Positions 5,846 through 13,761 are shown, counted from the first letter of the stretch. The stretch: 20,124 nt of DNA from Gemmiger_A avium (GCA_019114585.1 DXFE01000121.1:1-20124), one strand, 5' to 3'. Notes: a model not told the origin generated them from the sequence alone. Made by a program: numbers and translations.

Positions 5846-8116
5846 ATGCAGTTGTATCGGGGATATTCCCGGTCGGCGGCGCAGGCCTTGCGGCAGGCGC
5901 TGACCCTGGCCGGACGGCAGGGCCTGGCCCAGGCTGGCACCGGGCATCTTCTGGCGGCGATCCTGCAGCAGGGCCCCGGCCCGGCCACCGCGTTTCTGCG
6001 CGCGCACCGGATCACCGCCGAGGCGGTGGACCGCCGGGTGGAGGCACTGGCGGCGCCTGGTGCGTCGGCGGTGCGCAGCGCTCCCGCGCCGGAACTGCGC
6101 AAAACCATGGAGTTCGCCAAGGTGGGGGCCCGCAGCGCCCACATTAAATATGTGCAGACAGAACATCTCCTCTGTGCCATGCTGGAGGATCCGGGCTGTA
6201 CCGCCTGCCTCTGGCTGACCCAGATGGGGGTGGAAACCGGGGAAGCCGCCCGGGAATGCCGTCAGCTGTCCGGTCAGCTGGTATTGCCGCTGCCGCCGCC
6301 CCGGGCCGCCGCGCCGGCCAGAGCCAGCCGGGCCAGCGAGAAGTACGGCCAGGACCTGACCCGTATGGCGGCGGAAGGGGCATTGGACCCGGTCTTCTGC
6401 CGGGAGGAAGAACTGGCCCGCCTGGAAGAGATCCTGTGCCGCCGACGCAAAAACAATCCCTGCCTGGTGGGGGAACCGGGGGTGGGCAAAACCGCCCTGG
6501 CCGAAGCCCTGGCCCAGCGGATCGCCTCCGGCACCGCGCCGCTTGCATTGCGGGGCCGGCGGCTCATCAGCCTGGATATGGGGGCGCTGGTGGCGGGCAC
6601 CAAATACCGGGGCGATTTTGAAGAACGGTTCAAAAACCTGCTGAATGAACTGTCCCGGGATAAAAACGACATCCTGTTCATTGACGAGATCCATGTGATC
6701 GTGGGGGCGGGCGCCGCCGAGGGCGCCATCGACGCGGCCAGCATCCTGAAACCGCTGCTGGCCCGGGGCGCACTGCAGCTGATCGGGGCCACCACCCAGG
6801 AAGAATACCGCCGCTGCATCCAGAAAGACGCTGCCCTGGAACGGCGGTTCGGCACCGTGACGGTGGAGGAGCCCACCCCGGAGGCGGCCTGCCGCATTCT
6901 GCAGGGCCTTGTGCCCCGGTATGAAAGTTACCATCATGTGACCATCCCGCAGGAGGCGGTGGAAGCGGCGGTGCGGCTGTCGGTGCGGTATATGCCCGGC
7001 CGTTTTCTGCCGGATAAGGCCATTGACCTGCTGGACGAAGCCGCCGCGGCAGCCCGTATCCGGGCCGCGGATACGGGTGTGTCCACCCCGGTGCTGACGG
7101 CGGAGGACATCGCGCAGGTGGTCTCCCGGATCAGCGGCGTACCGGCCCAGCGGGTGGGGGAGGAGCAGCGCGCCCGGCTGGAACGGCTGGAGCAGGAGCT
7201 GGCGGACCAGGTGGTGGGGCAGTCCCGGGCGGTGGCGGCGGTGGCGGGCGCCATCCGCCGCAGCCGTACCGGCCTGCGGGAGAGCGGCCGCCCCATCGGC
7301 GCCATGCTGTTCCTGGGCCCTACGGGGGTGGGCAAAACCCATCTGGCCCGGGTGCTGGCGGCCAGCTGGTTCGGCAGCGAAAAAGCCCTGCTGCGGTTTG
7401 ATATGAGCGAGTATGCCGAAGCCCATGCGGCAGCCCGGCTGCTGGGTTCTCCGCCGGGGTATGTGGGCCACGGCGAGGGCGGCCAGCTGACCGAAGCGGT
7501 GCGCCGCCGCCCCTACAGCGTGGTGCTGTTTGACGAGATGGAAAAAGCCCATCCCGACCTGCAGAACCTGCTGTTGCAGATCCTGGAGGACGGCTGCCTG
7601 ACCGACAGCATGGGCCGTAAAGCGGATTTTACCAATACCATTGTGTTGATCACCTCCAACCTGGGGGCGCGGTTCCTGGCCGGGCAAACCGGCCCGGTGG
7701 GGTTTGGCGCGGGGCCGGAGGCCACGCTGGCCCGCCGGAAAGAGCAGGCGCTGGAAGAAGCCAGGCGCTTTTTCCGCCCGGAACTGCTGGGCCGCGTGGA
7801 CGAAACAGTGGTGTTTGAGCCGTTGGGGGCCGACTCGCTGGAAGCGATTGCCGACCGGCTGCTCTGCCAGCTGGAGGAGCGGGCGGGCCGCAGCGGGTAC
7901 AGGCTGCACCATACCCCGCAGGTGGCCCGGGCTCTGGCCGGGCAGGCAAAGCCGGGCTATGGCGCGCGGGAGCTGCGCCGTCAGGTGAGCCGGGCGGTGG
8001 AACAGGCATTGGCCGACCGGATTGCCGCCGGACAGGCGGTGCCGGGTTCCAGTTTCACCGCACAGGTGGGGGAAAGCGGCATCGAGCTGCGGGCGGATCA
8101 GCCCGCGCTGGTATAA
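5846..8116 (+). CDS. Clp-type (ClpA/ClpC) ATP-dependent protease unfoldase subunit without an M-domain
   Basis: A 756-residue class-1 Clp/Hsp100 unfoldase that would thread substrates into ClpP. It has an N-terminal Clp_N repeat domain (about 1-145), an Ala/Pro linker, a first AAA+ domain (Walker A GEPGVGKT 209-216, Walker B ILFIDE 276-281, arginine finger in LERRFG 331-336) and a second (Walker A GPTGVGKT 491-498, Walker B VVLFDE 559-564, sensor-2 GAREL 706-710). VGF at 618-620 lies where the ClpP-docking loop is found. The coiled-coil M-domain that Firmicutes ClpC and ClpE carry in the first AAA+ region is missing: KAIDLLDEAA (391-400) leads almost directly to the second domain. The domain plan is therefore ClpA-like. 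The ATG at 5846 follows GGAGGA by 7 bases. No CtsR or CIRCE operator is visible upstream. Confidence 0.9.
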   Translation: MQLYRGYSRSAAQALRQALTLAGRQGLAQAGTGHLLAAILQQGPGPATAFLRAHRITAEAVDRRVEALAAPGASAVRSAPAPELRKTMEFAKVGARSAHIKYVQTEHLLCAMLEDPGCTACLWLTQMGVETGEAARECRQLSGQLVLPLPPPRAAAPARASRASEKYGQDLTRMAAEGALDPVFCREEELARLEEILCRRRKNNPCLVGEPGVGKTALAEALAQRIASGTAPLALRGRRLISLDMGALVAGTKYRGDFEERFKNLLNELSRDKNDILFIDEIHVIVGAGAAEGAIDAASILKPLLARGALQLIGATTQEEYRRCIQKDAALERRFGTVTVEEPTPEAACRILQGLVPRYESYHHVTIPQEAVEAAVRLSVRYMPGRFLPDKAIDLLDEAAAAARIRAADTGVSTPVLTAEDIAQVVSRISGVPAQRVGEEQRARLERLEQELADQVVGQSRAVAAVAGAIRRSRTGLRESGRPIGAMLFLGPTGVGKTHLARVLAASWFGSEKALLRFDMSEYAEAHAAARLLGSPPGYVGHGEGGQLTEAVRRRPYSVVLFDEMEKAHPDLQNLLLQILEDGCLTDSMGRKADFTNTIVLITSNLGARFLAGQTGPVGFGAGPEATLARRKEQALEEARRFFRPELLGRVDETVVFEPLGADSLEAIADRLLCQLEERAGRSGYRLHHTPQVARALAGQAKPGYGARELRRQVSRAVEQALADRIAAGQAVPGSSFTAQVGESGIELRADQPALV

Positions 8117-8125
8117 ATAAGCGGA

Positions 8126-8160
8126 AAAGGGCAGGGAAACATGTTCCCCTGCCCTTTGTG
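8126..8160 (+). terminator. Hairpin terminator after the Clp-type gene
   Basis: AAAGGGCAGGG (8126-8136) pairs with CCCTGCCCTTT (8147-8157), with a small inner loop. The T-run is short (TTTGTG), so it may be leaky and allow read-through into the flippase gene, which has no obvious promoter of its own. Confidence 0.6.
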
Positions 8161-8190
8161 CATATACTGGCAGCAAACGGAGGGCTGCCC

Positions 8191-9735
8191 ATGCAAAAAC
8201 CAACGCTGTATTTGAAAAATGCCATGCTTCTCACCATCAGCGGCTTTGGGCTGCGGGCGGTCGGGATGCTGTTCCGCGTCTGGCTGGCGGCCTGGATCGG
8301 GGCAGAGGGCATGGGCCTGTACCAGCTGGCCCTGTCGGTCTATAACCTGGCTGTGACCTTTGCCACCGCCGGTATCTCGGTGGCCGCCACGCGGCTGGTG
8401 GCCGAGGAACTGGCGAGTGACCACCCGGCAAAGGCGGCAGGCGCGCTGCGGCGGGTGGCCGGCACCGGCGCGCTGCTGGGGCTGGCGGCAGGCGCGCTGC
8501 AGTTTTTGGCCGCCTATCCGGCATCCAAGTACCTGCTGGGGGACGCCCGGGCCGAACTGTCCTTGCGGCTGCTGGCCCCCGGGCTGCCTTTCATGGCGGT
8601 GGCCGCGGCGCTGCGGGGGTACTTTCTGGCCCGCCGCAAGGTGGCCCCTTCGGTGGAGAGCCAGACGGCGGAACAACTGTTGCGCATCGCCCTGATCGCC
8701 TGGCTGCTGCGGCAGGTAAAAGGCTGGGGTGTGGGCTGGGCCTGCGCCGCGGTGATGCTGGGCAGCACGGCAGGGGAGATTGTTTCCTGCCTGCTTATGC
8801 TGCTGTTCTGGCTGCGGGACCGGCGCAGCCTGCCGGCGGGTGACCGCCGGGCCCCGGCGGATATTGCCCCACGGCTGTGGCGTATTCTGCTGCCGCTGGA
8901 GGGCAGCCGCTGCCTGGCCAGTGCGCTGGCCGCGGCTGAAAACGCCCTGGTGCCCGCCTGCCTGGCCTTGTATACCGGTTCCCGGGCGCAGGCACTGGCG
9001 CAGTACGGCGCCCTCAAGGGCATGGCGTTGCCGGTGCTGTTCTTTCCGTTCTCTATTCTGGGGGCCTTGGCCACCCTGCTGCTTCCCGAGATCACCGAAG
9101 CCCATATCCGAGGCGGAACCGCCCAGCTGCGGAACCTGCTGAGCCGGATGCTGCTGCTTACAGCCACCTTTTCGGTATTGGGAGGCGGTCTGTTTACCCT
9201 GTACGCACAGCCGCTGGGCCGGCTTCTCTACGGCAGCGGCGAGGTGGGGCTGTATCTGATGGTGCTGGGGCCGCTCACCCCGCTCATGTATCTGGAAAGC
9301 ATGGTGGACGGCGCGCTGAAAGGAATGGGGCAGCAGATGGCCACCTTCCGGTACAGCCTGCAGGACTCGGTGCTGCGTATCCTGCTGATCCTGCTGGCGC
9401 TGCCCCGGTTCGGCATCGGGGGATTTCTTGGGGTAATGGCCTTTTCCAATGCGTTCACCTGCCTGATGAACCTGCACCGCCTGCTGGATACCGCCGGTCT
9501 GCGGTTTGACTGGCTGCGCTGGGCACTGCGCCCTTTGGCCTGTCTGGCGCCTGCACTGGGCCTGGCATGGGGGGTATCCGGCTGTACCGCCCCCTGGGGA
9601 ACGCTGGTGCAGATCGGTGCAGGCGGTGCGGCCGGTGCCCTTGCCTATCTGGTTTTCATGTGGCCCGGCGCGCTGAAACCCGCCCTGTGCGGGATGCGTT
9701 CCGGCCGGCAGAAAACATCCCCTGCAAATTTCTGA
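8191..9735 (+). CDS. SpoVB/MurJ-like polysaccharide (lipid-linked) flippase, MOP superfamily
   Basis: A 514-residue polytopic membrane protein with roughly 12-14 hydrophobic segments. The N-terminal signature GFGLRAVGMLFRVWLAAWIG followed by AEGMGLYQLALSVYNL is that of the stage V sporulation protein B / putative polysaccharide biosynthesis group of the MOP exporters, which move lipid-linked sugar precursors for cortex or peptidoglycan across the membrane. The exact substrate is not readable from sequence, and MurJ-like lipid II flipping is the alternative to a sporulation role. The ATG at 8191 is 6 bases after CGGAGGG; the frame runs 11 codons further upstream, but those overlap the terminator hairpin arm and lack a ribosome site. 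Confidence 0.85.
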   Translation: MQKPTLYLKNAMLLTISGFGLRAVGMLFRVWLAAWIGAEGMGLYQLALSVYNLAVTFATAGISVAATRLVAEELASDHPAKAAGALRRVAGTGALLGLAAGALQFLAAYPASKYLLGDARAELSLRLLAPGLPFMAVAAALRGYFLARRKVAPSVESQTAEQLLRIALIAWLLRQVKGWGVGWACAAVMLGSTAGEIVSCLLMLLFWLRDRRSLPAGDRRAPADIAPRLWRILLPLEGSRCLASALAAAENALVPACLALYTGSRAQALAQYGALKGMALPVLFFPFSILGALATLLLPEITEAHIRGGTAQLRNLLSRMLLLTATFSVLGGGLFTLYAQPLGRLLYGSGEVGLYLMVLGPLTPLMYLESMVDGALKGMGQQMATFRYSLQDSVLRILLILLALPRFGIGGFLGVMAFSNAFTCLMNLHRLLDTAGLRFDWLRWALRPLACLAPALGLAWGVSGCTAPWGTLVQIGAGGAAGALAYLVFMWPGALKPALCGMRSGRQKTSPANF

Positions 9736-9756
9736 CATAAAATCTGCAAAAATCTC

Positions 9757-9785
9757 TTGACAACCCGCCGCAAATCGTTTATATT
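9757..9785 (+). promoter_or_regulatory. Promoter of tRNA-Ser
   Basis: A perfect TTGACA (9757-9762), a 17-base spacer and TATATT (9780-9785) end 20 bases before the tRNA 5' end, as expected for a strong stable-RNA promoter. Confidence 0.85.
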
Positions 9786-9805
9786 ATATAAGCGCCTTGC
9801 GGCAT

Positions 9806-9897
9806 GGAGAGATGGCTGAGCTGGTCTAAGGCGCACGACTGGAAATCGTGTGTGCCCCATAAAGGCACCGAGGGTTCGAATCCCTCTCTCTCCGCCA
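9806..9897 (+). tRNA. tRNA-Ser (GGA)
   Basis: A complete 92-base class II tRNA. The acceptor arms GGAGAGA (9806-9812) and TCTCTCC (9887-9893) pair fully, discriminator G is at 9894 and CCA is encoded (9895-9897). The anticodon GGA is at 9841-9843. The long variable arm (GTGCCCCATAAAGGCAC region) is diagnostic for serine, and the T-loop GGTTCGAATCC is intact. Confidence 0.97.
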
Positions 9898-9900
9898 AGA

Positions 9901-9935
9901 AAAACCCCGGAAACCAATTGGTTTCCGGGGTTTTT
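9901..9935 (+). terminator. Rho-independent terminator after tRNA-Ser
   Basis: AACCCCGGAAACC and GGTTTCCGGGGTT form a perfect 13-bp stem with an AATT loop, followed by five T (about 9903-9935). The segment 9936-10100 beyond it holds nothing I can identify. Confidence 0.93.
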
Positions 9936-10100
9936 GCTTGTTGTCGGTACACAGAAAAGTACACGCTTCTTTTCTGCGGATTCAGCCGGAACCAAAACCT
10001 CTGGTCAACGGACAAAAGGTTCTGCCGGTTGCCGGGCCCGCAACAGCTTCACCCGCGGCTGGGCCTTTGTCAAGACCGGGGCAGGGAAGTGCGTTGCCGC

Positions 10101-10139
10101 ATAAACGAAAAACCGGCCGCCCATTCGGGCAGCCGGTTT
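10101..10139 (-). terminator. Rho-independent terminator of rpmB
   Basis: AAACCGGC-c-GCCC, loop ATTC, then GGGC-a-GCCGGTTT (10110-10139) forms a hairpin. On the minus strand it is followed by TTTTTCGTTTAT. It lies 28 bases after the rpmB stop. Confidence 0.88.
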
Positions 10140-10167
10140 ATTTCTCTCAGTGTTCCTTTACGCCGGA

Positions 10168-10356
10168 TCAGATCGCGCGGGTGACCTTGCCCGAGCGCAG
10201 GCAACGGGTGCAGGCGTAAATATACTTGGGAGAACCGTCAACGATCGCTTTCACGCGCTTCACGTTGGGCTTCCAGGTACGGTTGCTCCGACGATGGGAG
10301 TGAGACACCTGAATGCCGAAAGCGACGCCTTTACCACAACAATCACACTTTGCCAT
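10168..10356 (-). CDS. rpmB: 50S ribosomal protein L28, zinc-binding form
   Basis: A 62-residue basic protein of the large ribosomal subunit. It carries the L28 signature VSHSHRRSNRTWKPN (17-31). Cysteine pairs C4-x2-C7 and C49-x2-C52 make it the zinc-ribbon (C+) form. The ATG at 10356 follows AGGAGGTG by 6 bases; an in-frame ATG three codons upstream is too close to the ribosome site. It is a single-gene unit with its own promoter and terminator, divergent from the M50 protease gene. Confidence 0.97.
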   Translation of the reverse strand: MAKCDCCGKGVAFGIQVSHSHRRSNRTWKPNVKRVKAIVDGSPKYIYACTRCLRSGKVTRAI

Positions 10357-10387
10357 TTGCTGCACCTCCTCGTAATCAAGTCGCTAA

Positions 10388-10419
10388 ATTATACTATCAG
10401 AAATCATCCTGAAATGCAA
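10388..10419 (-). promoter_or_regulatory. Promoter of rpmB
   Basis: On the minus strand TTGCAT (10414-10419) is followed by overlapping -10 candidates: an extended -10 TGA-TAGTAT at 17 bases spacing, and a perfect TATAAT (10388-10393) at 20 bases. The AT-rich context fits a promoter, but the exact -10 is undecided. Confidence 0.6.
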
Positions 10420-10457
10420 GAGTTTTTTTGAAAAAAAGCATATAAACCTTTTTTTGC

Positions 10458-10486
10458 TTGTCACCGTGCCGCCAAACCGCTATAAT
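10458..10486 (+). promoter_or_regulatory. Sigma-A promoter of the M50 protease - scp cluster
   Basis: TTGTCA (10458-10463), a 17-base spacer and a perfect TATAAT (10481-10486) lie 50 bases before the ATG of the M50 gene. It probably drives the whole packed cluster downstream. Confidence 0.85.
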
Positions 10487-10536
10487 ATAACGGTATGTAA
10501 AGCGTTCGGAGAGCAAAAAACAGGGAGGCGCAGCGG

Positions 10537-11184
10537 ATGGATTATGAAATGCTGGTGGTGTATCTGACGCGGCTGCTGGCCATGGTGCTGGTGCTGCCGG
10601 TGCACGAAGCGGCCCACGCGCTGGCATCGGACCGGCTGGGCGATCCCACTGCCCGCCAGCAGGGGCGCCTCACCCTGTCGCCCCGGGCGCATCTGGATCC
10701 GTGGGGGTCCATCTGCATGCTCATCGCAGGCATCGGCTGGGCGCGCCCCGTGCCGGTAAATCCCCGCTATTTCAAAAATCCCAAATGGGGTATGGCCCTC
10801 AGCGCGGCGGCAGGGCCGCTCTCCAACCTGGCCATGGCCTGGGTAAGCGCGCTGGGAATGCAGATCTGTGCGGGCCTGGCACAGGGCGGCGCGGGCCTGC
10901 TTCTGGTGATCGCCTTCCTGTTCTTTCAAACCTTATTTTATCTGAACCTGAACCTGGCGGTGTTCAATCTGCTGCCCATTCCGCCTTTTGACGGCAGCCG
11001 CATCCTGCTGGTGGTGCTGCCGCAAAGCCTGTATTTCCGGGTCATGCGGTGCGAGCGTGTGCTGATGCTGATCATCTTTGCGCTGCTGATTCTGGGCGCG
11101 TTCAATCCGGTGCTCAGCTGGCTGGATCTTCACTTGGCGCAGCTGTTCCTCTGGTCCACCGGCTTTGTGCGCCTGCTGTTCTGA
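10537..11184 (+). CDS. Site-2 protease family (M50) zinc metalloprotease
   Basis: A 215-residue membrane protein of the intramembrane M50 peptidases. HEAAH (23-27) supplies two zinc ligands and the catalytic Glu24. NLLPIPPFDG (144-153) supplies the third ligand, Asp152. There are about five to six membrane helices and no PDZ or CBS domain, which places it with the short YwhC-like group rather than with RseP or SpoIVFB. Its substrate is unknown. The ATG at 10537 follows GGGAGG by about 9 bases. It is the first gene of the cluster, 22 bases before scpA, an order often seen in Clostridia. Confidence 0.88.
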   Translation: MDYEMLVVYLTRLLAMVLVLPVHEAAHALASDRLGDPTARQQGRLTLSPRAHLDPWGSICMLIAGIGWARPVPVNPRYFKNPKWGMALSAAAGPLSNLAMAWVSALGMQICAGLAQGGAGLLLVIAFLFFQTLFYLNLNLAVFNLLPIPPFDGSRILLVVLPQSLYFRVMRCERVLMLIIFALLILGAFNPVLSWLDLHLAQLFLWSTGFVRLLF

Positions 11185-11206
11185 TTTTTGTGTATGAGAG
11201 GATTCT

Positions 11207-11926
11207 ATGGAAGCCATAACCTTTAAACTGGAAGATTTTGAGGGCCCGATGGACCTGCTGCTCTACCTTGTAAGTAAAAACAAGATGAGCCTGTACGACA
11301 TCTCCATCCTGGAACTGATCGACCAGTATACCCAGATTATCAACAGCCTGCAGCAGAACCGCATGGAGGTGGCCAGCGAGTTTATCGAGATGGCGGCCCG
11401 GCTGGTGCAGATGAAAAGCTTCCTGCTTCTGCCCCGCAGCGCCGAGGCCGAGCGTATGCGGGAAGAACTTACCGGCCAGCTGATCGAGTACAGCCTGTGC
11501 AAAAAGATCGCAGGCAAGCTGGGCCGTATGGCGGGCACCGCGTTTGTCACGGTGCGCGCCCCCATGCAGGTGGAGCAGGATGCCACCTACACCCTGCGGC
11601 ATGACCCGTCCCTGCTGGAACAGGCCTGGAACAGCCTGATGGGCCGCAGCCAGCGCCGCCGCGCCCCGGCGCAGGAGAGCTTTGAACCGCTGGTCACAGC
11701 GCCCTTTGTGTCGGTGGCCTCCCGGGTGGTGCATGTGCTGCGGGGCCTGATCACCGGCAAGGTGCAGCGGCTGCGGCAGCTGTTCACCCCGCGGGACAGC
11801 CGCAGTCAGACGGTGGCCACCTTCCTGGCCGTGCTGGAGCTGGTTCGCGCCGGCCGCATCACCATTGACGATAACGGCGCACTGGCGGTGCGCCGCAACA
11901 AGAACCTGCATCACGGGGAGGGTTGA
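11207..11926 (+). CDS. scpA: Segregation and condensation protein A (kleisin subunit)
   Basis: A 239-residue kleisin that bridges the heads of the SMC dimer and binds ScpB in the chromosome condensin complex. The N-terminal signature FEGPMDLLLYLVSKNKMSLYD (from residue 11) is diagnostic. The middle is a charged linker and the C-terminal winged helix (about 185-235, ending near GRITIDDNGALAV) contacts the SMC head. GAGAGG lies just upstream of the ATG. The stop is two bases before the start of scpB, so the two are probably translated together. Confidence 0.95.
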   Translation: MEAITFKLEDFEGPMDLLLYLVSKNKMSLYDISILELIDQYTQIINSLQQNRMEVASEFIEMAARLVQMKSFLLLPRSAEAERMREELTGQLIEYSLCKKIAGKLGRMAGTAFVTVRAPMQVEQDATYTLRHDPSLLEQAWNSLMGRSQRRRAPAQESFEPLVTAPFVSVASRVVHVLRGLITGKVQRLRQLFTPRDSRSQTVATFLAVLELVRAGRITIDDNGALAVRRNKNLHHGEG

Positions 11927-11928
11927 GA

Positions 11929-12507
11929 ATGGATTGGAAAGAATATAAAGCCGTGGTAGAGGCCATGCTCTTTGCGCACGGGGAACCGGTCAGCGCTTCC
12001 CGCATGGCGGAAATTCTGGAGATCGACGTTTCCCTGGTGCAGCAGGCGCTGGAAAAGCTGCGGGATGATTACGATTCCGGCGACCGGGGCCTGACCCTTC
12101 TGCAGATGGAAGACCGCTGGCAGCTGGCCACCAAGCCCCGCTTTGGCGAGCCGGTGCGCAAACTGCTGGATACCCGCCGCAATACCCCGCTGTCCCAGGC
12201 GGCGCTGGAAGTTCTGGCGATCATTGCCTACAACCAGCCGGTGTCCCGCTCCTTTATTGAGCAGGTGCGCGGCGTGGACTCCTCGTCCACCGTCTCCACC
12301 CTGATGGAAAAGGGCCTGATTGAGGAAGCCGGCCGTCTGGATCTGCCCGGCCGTCCGGTAAGCTTCCGCACTACCGACGTGTTCCTGCGCACCTTCGGGC
12401 TGGAAAGCCTGAGCCAGCTGCCCTCCCTCCATGAGGATGACCTGCCGCTGGAACAGGTGGCCGACAACGGCGGCGAACTGCCGGACGAAACGCCGGCGGG
12501 TATGTGA
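11929..12507 (+). CDS. scpB: Segregation and condensation protein B
   Basis: A 192-residue ScpB of two winged-helix domains that dimerises and binds the ScpA linker. Recognisable segments are EAMLFAHGEPVSA (10-23), ALEVLAIIAYNQPVSR (around 88-104), IEQVRGVDSSSTV and LPGRPVSFRTTDVFLRTFGL. A TTG at 11923 is also in frame, but it sits one base after the GGGAGG ribosome site, whereas the ATG at 11929 is spaced normally, so I choose the ATG. The C-terminal tail after residue 165 is acidic. Confidence 0.95.
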   Translation: MDWKEYKAVVEAMLFAHGEPVSASRMAEILEIDVSLVQQALEKLRDDYDSGDRGLTLLQMEDRWQLATKPRFGEPVRKLLDTRRNTPLSQAALEVLAIIAYNQPVSRSFIEQVRGVDSSSTVSTLMEKGLIEEAGRLDLPGRPVSFRTTDVFLRTFGLESLSQLPSLHEDDLPLEQVADNGGELPDETPAGM

Positions 12508-12508
12508 T

Positions 12509-13273
12509 ATGGGCGCCCTGCTGCTGGCGCTCAAGGCGCTGGGCTGGCTGCTTGCGGTGCTTGTGATCCTGTTGCTTCTGCTCCTGCTGGTGCCGGTTAC
12601 CGTACAGCTGGAATATGCCCACGAGCAATTCACCGCCCGTCTGCGGGTGCTGTTCTACACCCGGCAGCTGTGGCCGGAACCGCCGCCCCGGGCAAAAAAA
12701 GAGCGGCCGCGCCGCAAAAAGCGCGCCAAGGCTCCTGTAGCCGCGGCCGCCCCGACACCGCCGGAGAATGCGGCGCCGGAAAAGAAAGAGCAAACCCTGC
12801 CGTCCACCCCGCCCGCCGCCCGCAGCGCGCAGCAAACCGGAACGGCGGCTGCCGCCCCGGCCCCATCGCCCCGCCCGGCGCCTGAACCCCAAAAAGAACC
12901 CTCTGTGGCGGGCGTTCCGCTGCGCCGGATTCTGGATCTGCTGCCCACGGTGGGCGCGGTAGGCAAACGGATCCTCGCCGGTCTGCGGGTGCATGCGGTG
13001 CGGCTGTACTGGCCTCTCCAGGGGGAGGACGCCGCCGAGACCGCCCTGCGTTACGGTCAGTTCTGCGCGGCGTGGGGCAATGTGACCGGCCTTGTGCAGA
13101 ACCTGGTGCGGCTGCAGTGCGACCAGGTGCAGCCGGTGGCCGATTATCTGGGCGAACATACGGGCGAAGAACATTTTTCTTGTAAAATCACCGCCCGGGT
13201 GTTTATAATGGTAGCAGCAGCTGTATACGGTCTGTACCGTCTGCGGCAGCTTGCCGAAACACAATCTATATAA
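12509..13273 (+). CDS. DUF2953 domain protein with long disordered insert
   Basis: A 254-residue membrane-anchored protein of unknown function. One strong N-terminal transmembrane helix (about 5-31) is followed by a VTVQLEYAHEQFTARLRVLF stretch typical of DUF2953 proteins. Then comes a long Pro/Ala/Lys-rich segment (about 55-135), and a C-terminal part whose LDLLPTVGAVGKRILAGLRV region resumes the family pattern. Sitting directly before ytfJ supports the call, because DUF2953 (YtfI) and YtfJ genes are neighbours in Bacillus and Clostridia. The ATG at 12509 starts one base after the scpB stop with only a weak ribosome site, suggesting translational coupling. Its final 100 bases contain an apparent promoter for ytfJ. 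Confidence 0.75.
   Translation: MGALLLALKALGWLLAVLVILLLLLLLVPVTVQLEYAHEQFTARLRVLFYTRQLWPEPPPRAKKERPRRKKRAKAPVAAAAPTPPENAAPEKKEQTLPSTPPAARSAQQTGTAAAAPAPSPRPAPEPQKEPSVAGVPLRRILDLLPTVGAVGKRILAGLRVHAVRLYWPLQGEDAAETALRYGQFCAAWGNVTGLVQNLVRLQCDQVQPVADYLGEHTGEEHFSCKITARVFIMVAAAVYGLYRLRQLAETQSI
13180..13209 (+). promoter_or_regulatory. Internal promoter ahead of ytfJ
   Basis: TTGTAA (13180-13185), an 18-base spacer and a perfect TATAAT (13204-13209) lie inside the 3' end of the DUF2953 gene, about 76 bases before the ytfJ ATG. They form an AT-rich patch in otherwise GC-rich coding sequence. Confidence 0.6.
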
Positions 13274-13285
13274 GGAGGGCTCCCC

Positions 13286-13684
13286 ATGGCGGAACATCCG
13301 ATTCAGGGCCTGATGGGCGTCACAATGGAAAAAATCCGGGAGATGGTGGATGCCGACACCATCGTAGGCGCCCCGATCAACGCGGCGGAAGGCGTAACCA
13401 TTCTGCCCATTTCCAAGGTTACTTTCGGCTTTGCCTCCGGCGGGTCGGACATTGGCAGCAAAACCAATAAGGACCTGTTCGGCGGCGGCGGCGGGGCGGG
13501 GGTCTCCATCTCGCCTATCGCGTTCCTGGTTATCCAGAACGGCAATGTGCGCACCATTCAGCTGGCTGATCACGCCAGCACGGTGGATCGTGCGCTGAAC
13601 ATGGTGCCGGAACTGGTGGACAAACTCAGCGAGCTGCTCAAAAAGGACAAGGAAGAGAAACCGGGCGGAGAAGCGACCGAATGA
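13286..13684 (+). CDS. ytfJ: GerW/YtfJ family sporulation protein
   Basis: A 132-residue soluble protein with the YtfJ layout: an N-terminal helix with MGVTMEKIREMVDADTIVG (from about residue 10), a central ILPISKVTFGFASGGSD strand-loop, a Gly-rich GGGGGAGVSISPIAFLVI core and a charged Lys/Glu C-terminal tail. In Bacillus, YtfJ/GerW is a mother-cell protein needed for germination with some nutrients, but the family also occurs in bacteria that do not sporulate, so the role here is open. A very good AGGAGG (13273-13278) lies 7 bases before the ATG and overlaps the stop of the DUF2953 gene. Confidence 0.92.
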   Translation: MAEHPIQGLMGVTMEKIREMVDADTIVGAPINAAEGVTILPISKVTFGFASGGSDIGSKTNKDLFGGGGGAGVSISPIAFLVIQNGNVRTIQLADHASTVDRALNMVPELVDKLSELLKKDKEEKPGGEATE

Positions 13685-13710
13685 CCGGCTTGCAGGCGAT
13701 CGTGCTTGCC

Positions 13711-13734
13711 GGCGGGGGCTTTCCGCCCCTTTTT
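13711..13734 (+). terminator. Weak hairpin with T-run between ytfJ and rluB
   Basis: GGCGG (13711-13715) can pair with CCGCC (13723-13727), followed by CC and five T (13730-13734). The stem is only 5 bp, so it is at most a partial terminator that would lower expression of rluB relative to ytfJ. Confidence 0.3.
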
Positions 13735-13761
13735 CAGAAGATAAGGACGGAGTAAAAGTTT

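Noticed and set aside
5702..8203. Very long minus-strand frame (833 codons) opposite the Clp-type gene
   Set aside because: A shadow of the GC-rich plus-strand gene: no ribosome site, biased composition, and the plus strand encodes a complete two-domain AAA+ protein.
8098..9738. 546-codon minus-strand frame opposite the flippase gene
   Set aside because: Gln/Arg/Gly-rich antisense shadow with no ribosome site or family pattern.
9779..10015. Minus-strand frame with the EREGFEPS-type peptide across the tRNA-Ser gene
   Set aside because: This is the antisense translation of tRNA-Ser and its terminator, a well-known false protein; the tRNA folds perfectly here.
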